NCBI RefSeq assembly: GCF_003337555.1
Contig: NZ_QPJK01000003.1
Coordinates: 240,115-304,114, forward strand
Origin: Pseudorhodoferax soli
GTDB taxonomy: Bacteria; Pseudomonadota; Gammaproteobacteria; Burkholderiales; Burkholderiaceae_C
Direction: 5' to 3'
Length of the DNA stretch: 64,000 nt
Shown: positions 1-8,208 of the stretch, piece after piece
How the letters are laid out: the number at the start of each line of letters is the position of its first letter
How positions within the stretch are numbered: the stretch's first letter is position 1
Program-made: the position numbers and the translations under genes
Notes under the pieces: model-generated
Database searches by the model: none
Told to the model about the DNA's origin: nothing
Seen by the model: only the letters and a program-made list of their open reading frames with translations

Positions 1-761
1 TCGGCCCGGCGCGCGTGGCCAAGGCCCAGCCCAACGGCTACACCATCCTGATCCACCACATGGGCATGGCGACCGCGCCGGCGCTGTACAAGAAGCTGCC
101 CTACGACCCGCTGAAGGACTTCGAGTACATCGGCCAGGTCATGGACGTGCCGATGACGCTGCTCTCGCGCAAGGACTTCCCGGCCAACACCTTCCCCGAG
201 CTGCTGGCCTATGTGAAGCAGCACAAGGACAAGGTCACGCTGGCCAACGCCGGCATCGGCGCGGTCTCGCAGCTGTGCGGCATGCTGCTGGCACACCAGA
301 TCGGCGTGGATCTCACCACCGTGCCCTACAAGGGCGCTGGCCCGGCGCTGGCCGACATCATGAGCGGGCAGGTCGACCTGATCTGCGACCAGACCACGCA
401 GACCGTGCCCGTCATCAAGGACGGCCAGCGTGTCAAGGTGTTCGGCGTGACCACGCCCAGGCGCCTGGCCAGCCTGCCCGACGTGAAGACGCTGGACGAG
501 CAGGGCCTCAAGGGTTTCGACGTGAAGGTCTGGCACGGCGTGTACGCACCCAAGGGCACGCCGCCGGAGGTGCTGGCCAAGATCAACCAGGCCCTGCGCA
601 GCGCGCTGCAGGACGACATGGTCAAGCAGCGGCTGGCAGACCTGAGTTCGGAGATCGTGCCCATGGACAAGGTCACGCCCGAGGGGCTGCGCAGCCATCT
701 CGCGGCCGAGACCGAGAAGTGGGGCAAGGTGATCAAGGCGGCCGGCGTCAGCGCAGAGTAG
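1..761 (+). CDS. Bug/TctC-family periplasmic substrate-binding protein (5' truncated)
   Basis: The reading frame is already open at the window edge (first full codon at base 3), so the signal peptide and first lobe are missing. The visible part begins with the typical AKAQPNGYT segment and continues through PYDPLKDFEYIG, the VPYKGAGPALADIMSGQVDL stretch and a C-terminal lobe ending VIKAAGVSAE. These are hallmarks of the Bug receptors of tripartite tricarboxylate transporters, which bind carboxylates or similar small molecules in the periplasm and are hugely expanded in Burkholderiales. No TctA/TctB membrane subunits are visible, so this may be an orphan receptor. The ligand cannot be told. 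It ends 30 bases before the convergent gloA. Confidence 0.9.
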   Translation, partial: GPARVAKAQPNGYTILIHHMGMATAPALYKKLPYDPLKDFEYIGQVMDVPMTLLSRKDFPANTFPELLAYVKQHKDKVTLANAGIGAVSQLCGMLLAHQIGVDLTTVPYKGAGPALADIMSGQVDLICDQTTQTVPVIKDGQRVKVFGVTTPRRLASLPDVKTLDEQGLKGFDVKVWHGVYAPKGTPPEVLAKINQALRSALQDDMVKQRLADLSSEIVPMDKVTPEGLRSHLAAETEKWGKVIKAAGVSAE

Positions 762-791
762 CGCTGCGCGGCGCAGGCGCCTGCCGGCGGT

Positions 792-1202
792 TCAGCGCAG
801 GCCGCCGCCGCTAGCCTCGTCCGCGCGTTGGATCAATTCGACCTTGTAGCCATCGGGGTCGGTCACGAAGGCGATCACCGTGGTGCCGCCCTTGACCGGG
901 CCGGCTTCGCGCGTGACCTTGCCGCCGGCGGCCTTGATGCGCTCGCAGGCCGCGTAGGCGTCGGGCACGCCCAGCGCGATGTGGCCGTAGGCCGTGCCGA
1001 GCTCGTAGCTTTCCACGCCCCAGTTGTAGGTCAGCTCCAGCTCGGCATGGTCCGGGTTGTTGCCATAGCCCACGAAGGCCAGCGAGTACTTGTACTCGGG
1101 GTTCTCCGAGGTGCGCAGCAGCTTCATGCCGAGCACCTGCGTGTAGAAGTCAATCGAGCGTTGGAGGTTGCCAACGCGCAGCATCGTGTGGAGTAGTCGC
1201 AT
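792..1202 (-). CDS. gloA: Lactoylglutathione lyase (glyoxalase I)
   Basis: The 136-residue product converts the methylglyoxal-glutathione hemithioacetal to S-lactoylglutathione in the cytosol. It matches the compact Ni-type bacterial enzyme almost throughout ([10 protein letters not shown] start, [59 protein letters not shown]). The four metal ligands are present: His5, Glu56, His74 and Glu122. The ATG at 1202 gives the canonical N-terminus; the frame stays open upstream but that part overlaps the thioesterase and is not glyoxalase-like. It lies 26 bases downstream of the thioesterase gene on the same strand and may be co-transcribed with it. Confidence 0.96.
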   Translation of the reverse strand: MRLLHTMLRVGNLQRSIDFYTQVLGMKLLRTSENPEYKYSLAFVGYGNNPDHAELELTYNWGVESYELGTAYGHIALGVPDAYAACERIKAAGGKVTREAGPVKGGTTVIAFVTDPDGYKVELIQRADEASGGGLR

Positions 1203-1228
1203 GCGGCCATTTTGCCGCGGCCCCGGCC

Positions 1229-1771
1229 TCACCGTGCTTCGAACACCAGGCAGGTGGTGGTGGCGTGGGCGTAGAGCTTGTCGTCCGGCCCCACGATGCG
1301 GGCCTCGGCGGTGGCCAGTTGCCTGCCGCTGTGGATCACCTTGCCAATGGCGCGCAGCGGGCCGCTCTTGACGGTGGCGGCGCGCACGATGTTCAGGCCC
1401 AGCTCGGCCGTGGTGTAGCCGCGGCCGGCGGGCAGGGTGGTGTGCACGGCGCAGCCCAGCGCCGAATCCAGCAGCGTGGCGAACCAGCCGCCGTGCACAC
1501 TGCCCAGCGGGTTGTAGTGCTTGAGCTGCGGCGTGCCCTGGAACACGGCCATGCCATAGCCGACCTCGACCAGGGCGAAGTCCAGCGTGTCGGCGATGTG
1601 GGGGTAGGGGAGTTCGCCGGCCAGCATGGCCTGCATGGTCTGCAGCCCGGTCTTGCCGGCGATCTGCTCGGGCCGGGCCAGTCCGGCCTTGCCGCCACCC
1701 GTGCGCATGCGCAGCACGGTGGCGTCGAGTTCCTGCTCCCACCGGACACGGGTTTCTTCTTCTGTGCTCAT
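1229..1771 (-). CDS. PaaI-type hotdog-fold acyl-CoA thioesterase
   Basis: This 180-residue protein contains the hotdog thioesterase core from about residue 60 to the end. It includes the diagnostic [17 protein letters not shown] segment (His93-Gly-Gly, Asp102) and the strands [15 protein letters not shown] and [11 protein letters not shown]. PaaI-like enzymes hydrolyse acyl- or aryl-CoA thioesters. The first 45 residues are charged and not part of the core. The ATG at 1771 faces the MarR gene across a 48-base intergenic region with palindromes, so repression by that MarR protein is plausible. The substrate is unknown. Confidence 0.88.
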   Translation of the reverse strand: MSTEEETRVRWEQELDATVLRMRTGGGKAGLARPEQIAGKTGLQTMQAMLAGELPYPHIADTLDFALVEVGYGMAVFQGTPQLKHYNPLGSVHGGWFATLLDSALGCAVHTTLPAGRGYTTAELGLNIVRAATVKSGPLRAIGKVIHSGRQLATAEARIVGPDDKLYAHATTTCLVFEAR

Positions 1772-1793
1772 GTCTTCTCCGTCGATTGCAGCC

Positions 1794-1812
1794 ACAACTG
1801 TTGTAGCTACAA
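1794..1812. promoter_or_regulatory. Overlapping palindromes between thioesterase and marR-type genes (candidate operator)
   Basis: Two perfect palindromes overlap here: ACAAC-T-GTTGT (1794-1804) and TTGTAGCTACAA (1801-1812). They fill the centre of the 48-base gap separating the divergent thioesterase and MarR genes. MarR proteins are dimers that bind short AT-rich palindromes of this size and usually repress themselves and the divergent gene. The binding assignment is inferred from position and symmetry only. Confidence 0.55.
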
Positions 1813-1819
1813 TCATTCT

Positions 1820-2305
1820 ATGGGAACCGCGCTCCAGGCCAAGGCCATACCGCAGGGTTGCACCCATTTGCAGCTGCGCCAGCTCATGCGCCGCGTGGCG
1901 CGGCTGTACGACGCCGAACTCGCCAGGGCCGGGCTCAAGACCACGCAGTTCTCGCTGCTCAGCGCGCTGCACAAGCTGGGCCCGGTCCAGCCCGGGCAGC
2001 TGGCGAAGACCTTGCGGTTGCAGCCGTCGACGCTCACACGCAACCTGCAGCCGCTGGTGGCCGCGGGGTGGGTGGAGCAGGGCCCTGGCGGCGACGGCCG
2101 TAGCCGCCTGGTGCAGCTGACCGACGCCGGCCGCGCCAAGTGCGCGGAGGCGCGCCAGTGCTGGAAATGCGCCCAGCTGGAGCTCAACCGCCTGCTGGGC
2201 GATGCGCGTGTGGCGGCGCTGCATGCGCTGTTGCAGGAATCGCTGGCGCTGCTGGCGCCGGAGCCGGCGGACCCGGCCGAAGACGCGGCCGAAGACCCGG
2301 GCTGA
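1820..2305 (+). CDS. MarR-family transcriptional regulator
   Basis: A 161-residue winged-helix regulator. The DNA-binding region lies around residues 40-105: TTQFSLLSALHKLGPVQPGQLAKTL, then the recognition helix in QPSTLTRNLQPLVAAGWV and the wing GPGGDGRSRLVQLTDAG. The C-terminal helix (about 125-150) would complete the dimer interface, and the last 15 residues are an acidic, Ala/Pro-rich tail. MarR proteins respond to small, often aromatic, ligands. The start at 1820 lies 8 bases after the TTGTAGCTACAA palindrome, which suggests autorepression. The divergent thioesterase is the most likely target. Confidence 0.92.
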   Translation: MGTALQAKAIPQGCTHLQLRQLMRRVARLYDAELARAGLKTTQFSLLSALHKLGPVQPGQLAKTLRLQPSTLTRNLQPLVAAGWVEQGPGGDGRSRLVQLTDAGRAKCAEARQCWKCAQLELNRLLGDARVAALHALLQESLALLAPEPADPAEDAAEDPG

Positions 2306-2394
2306 GGCGGCCGGACGGCCAGCCGGGCCCGACGCGCGGCGCCCCGGGGTCCAGGCCCTGGCTTGGCGCTGTGCCAGCATGGTCTACTGTGAAC

Positions 2395-5300
2395 ATGCCC
2401 CCGCCCGACATTCCCCCCGACAGTGTCCGGCTGCCGCCGGCGGGGCCGCCGGACCCGGAGTTCGACTGGATGCTGGCCCCCTTGCTGCAGGCGCTCGGCG
2501 TGCACGCCGAGCAGGAGCCGCTGCGCAGCGCGGTGGCCGAGAGCCAGCAGCGCTTCCTGGAGATGGCCGGCCGCACCGACCTCACGGCCCACACCCGCGC
2601 CAAGCAGGAAAGCCGGCGCGATGCACAGGACCGCATCCGCATCGCCCAGCTGCAGCAGGAATTCGCCGCCCTCGATGTGCCGTTGCAGTCGCTGATGGAC
2701 CGCGCCGTGCAGCGCACGCAGGAACTGCTGAACGCCGACGGCATGTCGCTGGAGCTGGCCGACGAGCAGGGCGTGCTGGTGCTCGCTGCCGGCTCCGGCC
2801 TGCTGCGCGAGCAGGTCGGCCGACGCTCCAACATGGACATCAGCCTGGCGGCCAAGGCCCTGGCGCAAGGCCGCGTGATGATCAGCGACGACACGCTGTT
2901 CGACGACCGGCTGGACCGCGCGCGGGCCCGGGCCGATGGCGTGCGCTCCATGATCGTTGCGCCCCTGCGTTCGGGCGAGGGCATGGTCGGCGTGCTGCTG
3001 GCGGCCTATGCCGCGCCCCAGGCCTTCTACGACCGCGACATCGGCAACCTGCAGATCCTGGGCGAGACGCTGGGCGTGACCATCGACCGCCACCGCATGC
3101 ACGCCCGGCTGCGCGAAGCGGCCGACAAGTACCGCGCGCTGTTCGACCTCAACCCGCAGCCCATGTTCGTGACCGAGTTGCCGACGCTGCGCGTGCTGGC
3201 CGTGAACCGCAGCGCAGCCCAGATGTACGGCTACGAGCCGCAGGAGTTGCTCGGCAGGCCCATGACCGACCTGCGCGCGCCCGGCGAGATGGCGCCGCGC
3301 GTCGCCATGCCGGGCGATGCCTTCGCCAACCTGCGGCTGCGGCACCGCCGCCAGGACGGCAGCGAATTCGATGTCGAGGTTTCCGGCACCACGATCGACT
3401 TCGCCGGCCGGCCGGCACGCCTGGTGCGCAGCCTGGATGTCAGCGCGCGCCTGCGCGCCGAGGCGGCCCTGGCCCGCGTGAGCCGGGCCCAGCGCATGCT
3501 GTCGGCCTGCAACGAGAGCCTGGTCCGCGCAAGTTCCGAGCAATCGCTGCTCGAGGAGCTGTGCCGCATCACGGTGGACATCGGCGGCTACGCCATGGCC
3601 TGGGTCGGCTTCGCGCGCGACGATGCCGAGCGCAGCGTCGAACCGGCCGCCAAGGTGGGCGACGAGGGCGGCTACATCGGCAGCTTCCCGATGAGCTGGG
3701 CGGCCGACACGCCGGCCGGGCAGGGCCCGGTGGGGCTCACCATCCGCACGGGCCAGCTCATCATCGTGCCCAACGTCGAGGACGACCCGCGCTGCACGAA
3801 TTGGGCGGCCAACGCCCTGGCGCACGGCTACCGCGGCCTGGTCTGCCTGCCGCTGCGCGACGGTGAGCGCACCTTCGGCCTGTTCTACCTGTACTCGGCC
3901 GAGGTGGCGACGCCGTCCGAGGACGAGGTGACGCTGCTGCAGGCGCTGGCGGAAGACCTGGCCTTCGGCCTCGTGACGCTGCGTGCGCGCGAGCAGCAGC
4001 GTCTTACGCAGGAAGCCCAGCACCGCGTGCAGACGGCCATGCTCAAGGTGGCGGCTGCGGTGTCGGCCAGCACCGGCACGGAGTTCTTCGAGCAGCTGGC
4101 GCTGAACATGGCCGACGCGCTGGGCGCGCAGGCCAGCTTCATCGCCACGCTGAAGCCGGGCTCGATGGTGGCACGCACGCTGGGCGCGGTGGTGCACGGG
4201 CAGGTGCGGCGCAACTTCGATGCGCCGCTGGAGGGCAGCCGGTTGGCGAGCCTGCTGGACCGCGGTGCCTACGTGGTCACCGAGGGCGTGGCCGAGGCCT
4301 TCGCGCCCTATCCGCTGCTCGCCGCCATCGGCGGCCAGGCCTATGCCGGGCACAGCCTGTTCGACGCCGGGCAACGCGTGAGCGGCCTGGTGCTGGTGGT
4401 GTTCTCCGAGCCACTGCGCCAGCAGGAATTCCTCGTCTCCACGCTGCGCATCTTCGCCGTGCGTGTGGCCGCCGAACTCGACCGCCGCAAGGCCGACGAG
4501 CACATCCGCCACCAGGCCTCGTTGCTGGACAAGGCGCGCGACGCCATCGTGGTGGCCGATACCGGCGGCCGCGTGCAGTACTGGAACAAGAGCGCCGAGC
4601 GGCTGTATGGCTGGCGCGCCGACGAGGCCATGGGCCAACCGGTGGCCAGGCTGCTGTTCGACGACGAAGCCATGGGCGGCCACGCCCATGACGAGCTCAT
4701 GGCCAGCGGCGAATGGAACGGCGAGGTGTCGCGGCGGCGCAAGCTGGGCCAGGCCGTGCAGGTGGAGGCACGCTGGACGCTGGTGCGCGATGAGCAGGGC
4801 GTGCCGCGCTCCGTGCTCATGATCGACACCGACATCACCCAGCGCAAGCAGGCCGAGGCCAAGATCCAGAAGCTGGCCTTCTACGACGGCCTGACCAGCC
4901 TGCCCAACCGCCAGCTGCTGCAGGACCGGCTGCACAAGGCGCTGGCCAGCTGCGTGCGCCACCGCACCGGCGGCGCGCTGCTGTGCATGGACCTGGACAA
5001 CTTCAAGACCCTGAACGACACGCTCGGCCACGACAAGGGCGACATGCTGCTGCAGCAGGTGGCGATGCGGCTGGTGTCCTGCGTGCGCGAGGTCGACACG
5101 GTGGCGCGGCTGGGGGGCGACGAGTTCGTGATCGTGCTGGAGGAACTCAGCGCCGTGCCGCAGGAGATCGCCGTGCAGGCACGCCGCGTGGGCGAGAAGA
5201 TCCTGGCCGCGTTGGCCCAGCCCTACCGGCTCGAAGGCTACGAACACCAGAGCACGGCCAGCATCGGCGTGGCCAGCTTCGGCGCCGGCACCGAGAGCGC

Positions 5301-6186
5301 GGGCGAGCTGCTCAAGCAGGCCGACATCGCGATGTACCAGGCCAAGGCGGCCGGCAAGCACACGCTGCGCTTCTTCGATCCGGGCCTGGAGGCCGCGGTG
5401 ACGGCGCGTGCGGCCCTGGAGGGCGACCTGCGCCAGGCCTTCGTGCAGCGCGAGTTCTTCCTGCAGTACCAGCCGCAGGTCGATGGCGCCAGCCGCATCA
5501 CGGGCGTGGAAGCGCTGGTGCGCTGGCGCCACGCGACGCGCGGCCTGGTCTCGCCGGCCGAGTTCATCCCGCTCGCGGAGGAGACCGGCATGATCCTGCT
5601 GCTGGGCCACCGCGTGCTGGAGATCGCCTGCAGGCAATTGGCCGAATGGGGCCGGCAGCCGGCGCTGGCGGGGCTGACCATGGCCGTCAACGTCAGTGCG
5701 CGGCAGTTCCGGCACAACGAGTTCGTGCGCCAGGTGCGCTCGGTGATCGAGCAGACCGGTGCCGACCCGCGCCGTCTCAAGCTCGAGCTGACGGAGAGCG
5801 TGCTGGTCGACGACATGCAGGCCATCGTCTCCAAGATGGACGCGTTGAAGGACATGGGCGTGCGCTTCGCGCTCGACGACTTCGGCACCGGCTACTCGTC
5901 GCTGACCTACCTCAAGAAGCTGCCGCTGGACCAGCTCAAGATCGACCAGTCCTTCGTGCGCGACGTGCTGGTGGACGCCAACGATTCGGCCATCGCGCGC
6001 ACCGTGATCCGGCTCGCGCAAAGCCTGGGCCTGAACGTGATCGCCGAAGGCGTGGAGACGGCCGCCCAGCGCGACTTCCTGGCCAGCGAGGGCTGCGAGG
6101 CCTTCCAGGGCTACTTCTTCAGCCGCCCGCTGGTGGCCGAGGCGCTGGACCGGCTGCTGCGCGAGCAGGGCGTGGCCGGCCCCTAG
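2395..6186 (+). CDS. Cytosolic multi-sensor diguanylate cyclase/phosphodiesterase (GAF-PAS-GAF-GAF-PAS-GGDEF-EAL)
   Basis: A 1263-residue protein that would make and/or break cyclic di-GMP. Approximate order: N-terminal helical region (1-95), GAF (95-240), PAS (243-355), two further GAF domains (380-535 and 543-695), PAS (704-820), GGDEF (830-985) and EAL (1000-1250). The active-site motif GGDEF is intact at 907-911. The EAL signature is intact at 1039-1041, followed by NVSARQF, LKLELTES, DDFGTGYSSL and AEGVET, so both catalytic halves look functional. No membrane segment is seen, so the stacked GAF/PAS domains must sense cytosolic cues. The ATG at 2395 is preferred because the frame upstream overlaps the MarR gene. 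GAF boundaries are estimates. Confidence 0.93.
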   Translation: MPPPDIPPDSVRLPPAGPPDPEFDWMLAPLLQALGVHAEQEPLRSAVAESQQRFLEMAGRTDLTAHTRAKQESRRDAQDRIRIAQLQQEFAALDVPLQSLMDRAVQRTQELLNADGMSLELADEQGVLVLAAGSGLLREQVGRRSNMDISLAAKALAQGRVMISDDTLFDDRLDRARARADGVRSMIVAPLRSGEGMVGVLLAAYAAPQAFYDRDIGNLQILGETLGVTIDRHRMHARLREAADKYRALFDLNPQPMFVTELPTLRVLAVNRSAAQMYGYEPQELLGRPMTDLRAPGEMAPRVAMPGDAFANLRLRHRRQDGSEFDVEVSGTTIDFAGRPARLVRSLDVSARLRAEAALARVSRAQRMLSACNESLVRASSEQSLLEELCRITVDIGGYAMAWVGFARDDAERSVEPAAKVGDEGGYIGSFPMSWAADTPAGQGPVGLTIRTGQLIIVPNVEDDPRCTNWAANALAHGYRGLVCLPLRDGERTFGLFYLYSAEVATPSEDEVTLLQALAEDLAFGLVTLRAREQQRLTQEAQHRVQTAMLKVAAAVSASTGTEFFEQLALNMADALGAQASFIATLKPGSMVARTLGAVVHGQVRRNFDAPLEGSRLASLLDRGAYVVTEGVAEAFAPYPLLAAIGGQAYAGHSLFDAGQRVSGLVLVVFSEPLRQQEFLVSTLRIFAVRVAAELDRRKADEHIRHQASLLDKARDAIVVADTGGRVQYWNKSAERLYGWRADEAMGQPVARLLFDDEAMGGHAHDELMASGEWNGEVSRRRKLGQAVQVEARWTLVRDEQGVPRSVLMIDTDITQRKQAEAKIQKLAFYDGLTSLPNRQLLQDRLHKALASCVRHRTGGALLCMDLDNFKTLNDTLGHDKGDMLLQQVAMRLVSCVREVDTVARLGGDEFVIVLEELSAVPQEIAVQARRVGEKILAALAQPYRLEGYEHQSTASIGVASFGAGTESAGELLKQADIAMYQAKAAGKHTLRFFDPGLEAAVTARAALEGDLRQAFVQREFFLQYQPQVDGASRITGVEALVRWRHATRGLVSPAEFIPLAEETGMILLLGHRVLEIACRQLAEWGRQPALAGLTMAVNVSARQFRHNEFVRQVRSVIEQTGADPRRLKLELTESVLVDDMQAIVSKMDALKDMGVRFALDDFGTGYSSLTYLKKLPLDQLKIDQSFVRDVLVDANDSAIARTVIRLAQSLGLNVIAEGVETAAQRDFLASEGCEAFQGYFFSRPLVAEALDRLLREQGVAGP

Positions 6187-6208
6187 CCGCCCCGGCCGGC
6201 CGAGGGCC

Positions 6209-6847
6209 TCAGGCGGCCTGCGTGCCGTGCCAGGCCGCCGCGAACGCGCGGGCGTCCCGGGCCACGGCCTCTGCGCTCTTGCCCGGCTTGTACAGCGCCG
6301 AGCCGATGCCGCAGCCGGCCGAGCCGGCGGCGCGCCACTCGGCAATGTTGACCACCGAGACACCACCCACGGGCAGCAGCGGCGTGCCGGCCGGCAGCAC
6401 GGCCAGCAGGGCCTTGACCACGGCGGGCGAGCCCATCTCGGCCGGGAACAGCTTGAGCCCGTGCGCTCCGGCCGCGAGCGCACCGAAGGCCTCGGTCGGC
6501 GTCAGGATGCCGGGCAGGCAGACCATGCCCAGGCGCACGGCCTCGCGCACCACCTCGGCGTCGAAGTTGGGCGCCACCACCAGGCGGCCGCCGGCAGCGT
6601 GCACCTCGCGCACCTGGGCTGCCGTCAGCACGGTGCCTGCACCGACCAGCTTGGCCGGGTGGCTCGCGGCCAGCAGCGCGATGCTGTCCAGCGGCTGCGG
6701 CGAGTTGAGCGGCACTTCGAGCATGGCGAAACCGGCGGCGTCCAGCGCCGTGCCGACGGCGGGGGCCTCGGCCGGCGTCAGGCCGCGCAGGATGGCGACC
6801 AGGGGCAGGGTGCGCATGGCTGCGCTCAGGAGATCGTGGGCGGGCAT
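6209..6847 (-). CDS. dgoA: 2-dehydro-3-deoxy-6-phosphogalactonate aldolase
   Basis: A 212-residue class I aldolase of the KDPG/KDPGal family. It splits 2-keto-3-deoxy-6-phosphogalactonate into pyruvate and glyceraldehyde 3-phosphate, the last step of the De Ley-Doudoroff route. Visible signatures are LVAILRGLTPAEA, the catalytic Glu in MLEVPLNSP (Glu44), GAGTVLTAAQV, and the Schiff-base lysine in HGLKLFPAE (Lys132). The galactonate variant is favoured over KDPG aldolase because the gene starts 4 bases after dgoK on the same strand. The ATG at 6847 gives the family-typical length. Confidence 0.93.
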   Translation of the reverse strand: MPAHDLLSAAMRTLPLVAILRGLTPAEAPAVGTALDAAGFAMLEVPLNSPQPLDSIALLAASHPAKLVGAGTVLTAAQVREVHAAGGRLVVAPNFDAEVVREAVRLGMVCLPGILTPTEAFGALAAGAHGLKLFPAEMGSPAVVKALLAVLPAGTPLLPVGGVSVVNIAEWRAAGSAGCGIGSALYKPGKSAEAVARDARAFAAAWHGTQAA

Positions 6848-6851
6848 GGTG

Positions 6852-7748
6852 TCAATCCAGGGTGCGGGCCAGGGCATGCAGCCCGGCCCAGGTGGCTTCG
6901 GCGCCGAGCCGACGGCTCGCAACGCCATGGACTTCGAGCGCGAGCGCATAGCGCGCCGAAAGCAGCTCGGAACCGATCAGCACCACGGGCGCATCGGGTC
7001 TGGGTGCGGCGCCCTGCAACTCGGCACCGATCACCAGGCCCGAGAGGTAGCTGGCCATCCGGTCGGCGTCCAGCTGGCCGAAGAGGGTCAGGGCGCGCGC
7101 GCCGAAGGCGTGGTGCAGAAGGCCACCCGCATCGCGCGCACGGGCCACGCCCTGCACGAAGGCGGCTTCGTCGAAAGGCGCCTCGGCGTTCAGCGTGCGC
7201 GCCAGGATGGAATGCTGGCTCAGCAGTGCATAGACCTCACCGGTCATGAAGCTGCGGAACCCGGTGACGCGGCCGGCCGCGGCCTGGGCCCATTTGCTGT
7301 GCGTGCCGGGCAGCACGAAGAGGCCCTCGGACTGGCCGCCCAACTGCATGGCGCCGAAGATCTGCACCTCCTCGCCGCGCATCACGTCGGGCAGGCCGCC
7401 CTGGTCCATGGACAGGCCGGGCACGATGGCCACCGGGCTGCGCGCACCGGGGACCCAGGCCAGCTGGGCCGCCAGTTCCGCGAAGCCGGCCGGACAGGGG
7501 CAGTAAGGCGCCTCGGTCCAGCCCTGGCGGCTGCCGGCCATGCCGGAGACCAGGCAGCGCGCGCTCTGGGCGCGCCAGTCGCCGAAGCACTCGTCGAGCA
7601 CGGCCTCGAAGCCGCTGGCCGGCACGCTCAGGATGCCGCGCGCAAAACCGCGCTGCTCCAGCACCTGGCCATCGGCCGCGATGCGCGCGCCGCGCAGCGA
7701 ACTCGTGCCCCAGTCGATGGCGAGCAAAGGGAAAGAAGGGGAAGGCAT
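6852..7748 (-). CDS. dgoK: 2-dehydro-3-deoxygalactonokinase
   Basis: A 298-residue sugar-acid kinase that phosphorylates 2-keto-3-deoxygalactonate, providing the substrate of the aldolase encoded immediately downstream. Family marks are the N-terminal phosphate loop LAIDWGTSSLRGA, SGMAGSRQGW, PGLSMDQGGLPDVMRGEE, LPGTHSKWA and the C-terminal VLIGSELLSARYA. dgoK and dgoA form a two-gene operon. The galactonate dehydratase and a dedicated transporter are not visible in the window. The 71-base gap to the cupin gene would hold the divergent promoters. Confidence 0.94.
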   Translation of the reverse strand: MPSPSFPLLAIDWGTSSLRGARIAADGQVLEQRGFARGILSVPASGFEAVLDECFGDWRAQSARCLVSGMAGSRQGWTEAPYCPCPAGFAELAAQLAWVPGARSPVAIVPGLSMDQGGLPDVMRGEEVQIFGAMQLGGQSEGLFVLPGTHSKWAQAAAGRVTGFRSFMTGEVYALLSQHSILARTLNAEAPFDEAAFVQGVARARDAGGLLHHAFGARALTLFGQLDADRMASYLSGLVIGAELQGAAPRPDAPVVLIGSELLSARYALALEVHGVASRRLGAEATWAGLHALARTLD

Positions 7749-7819
7749 GGGCGGCGTTTATACCGCGGCCGCGCCGCAAGGCAGACGCGACAATGCCGGG
7801 CTTTTCGAGGACCTCCCAG

Positions 7820-8203
7820 ATGCCCAACTTTCGCAAGACGATCCTGTTCACCGACACCGATGGCCGCGCCCGCTTCAAGGAGGAAGACGTGGCACTGGAT
7901 GAAGGCACGCCGCTGTCGGCGCTGTCGGCGCTGCGGCCCAGCGGGGGCTACCAGCTGCGCGAGAGCCCGGTGGGCTTTCGCAGCCAGTTCCATGTGACGG
8001 TCACGCCGCAGTGGGTGGTGATCTTGTCGGGCCAGATGGAGATCGGCCTGCAGGACGGAAGCTCGCGTGTCTTCGGTCCTGGGGAGCACTTCTATTCGGC
8101 CGACGTGCTGCCGGCCGGCAGCACGTTCGATGCCGGCGTGCACGGGCATTGGAGTCGCCAGGTCGGCGACCAGCCCCTGCGCACGCTGTTCGTCAGGGAC
8201 TAG
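7820..8203 (+). CDS. Small cupin-fold protein
   Basis: A 127-residue single-domain protein predicted to be a double-stranded beta-helix (cupin). The first cupin motif lies around GFRSQFHVTVTPQWVVILSGQMEIG (about residues 53-77). The second is FGPGEHFYSADVLPAGSTFD (about 86-105) with a downstream HGHW. Such proteins can be metal enzymes or small-molecule binders; no function can be assigned. The ATG at 7820 is chosen because the residues after it (PNFRKTILFTD) start the fold, while the longer frame adds nothing recognisable. It is divergent from dgoK and converges with rhlE with only 5 bases between stop codons. Confidence 0.78.
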   Translation: MPNFRKTILFTDTDGRARFKEEDVALDEGTPLSALSALRPSGGYQLRESPVGFRSQFHVTVTPQWVVILSGQMEIGLQDGSSRVFGPGEHFYSADVLPAGSTFDAGVHGHWSRQVGDQPLRTLFVRD

Positions 8204-8208
8204 CCGGT

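Noticed and set aside
1203-1218. GCGGC/GCCGC hairpin between the thioesterase gene and gloA
   Set aside because: A short GC stem expected by chance in such GC-rich DNA; no U-tract in the direction of the genes.
1813-6483. A 1556-codon open frame on the minus strand across the GGDEF-EAL gene
   Set aside because: It is antisense to a protein with intact GAF, PAS, GGDEF and EAL motifs, and its translation is low-complexity His/Gln/Arg/Ala-rich sequence typical of the complementary strand of GC-rich genes.
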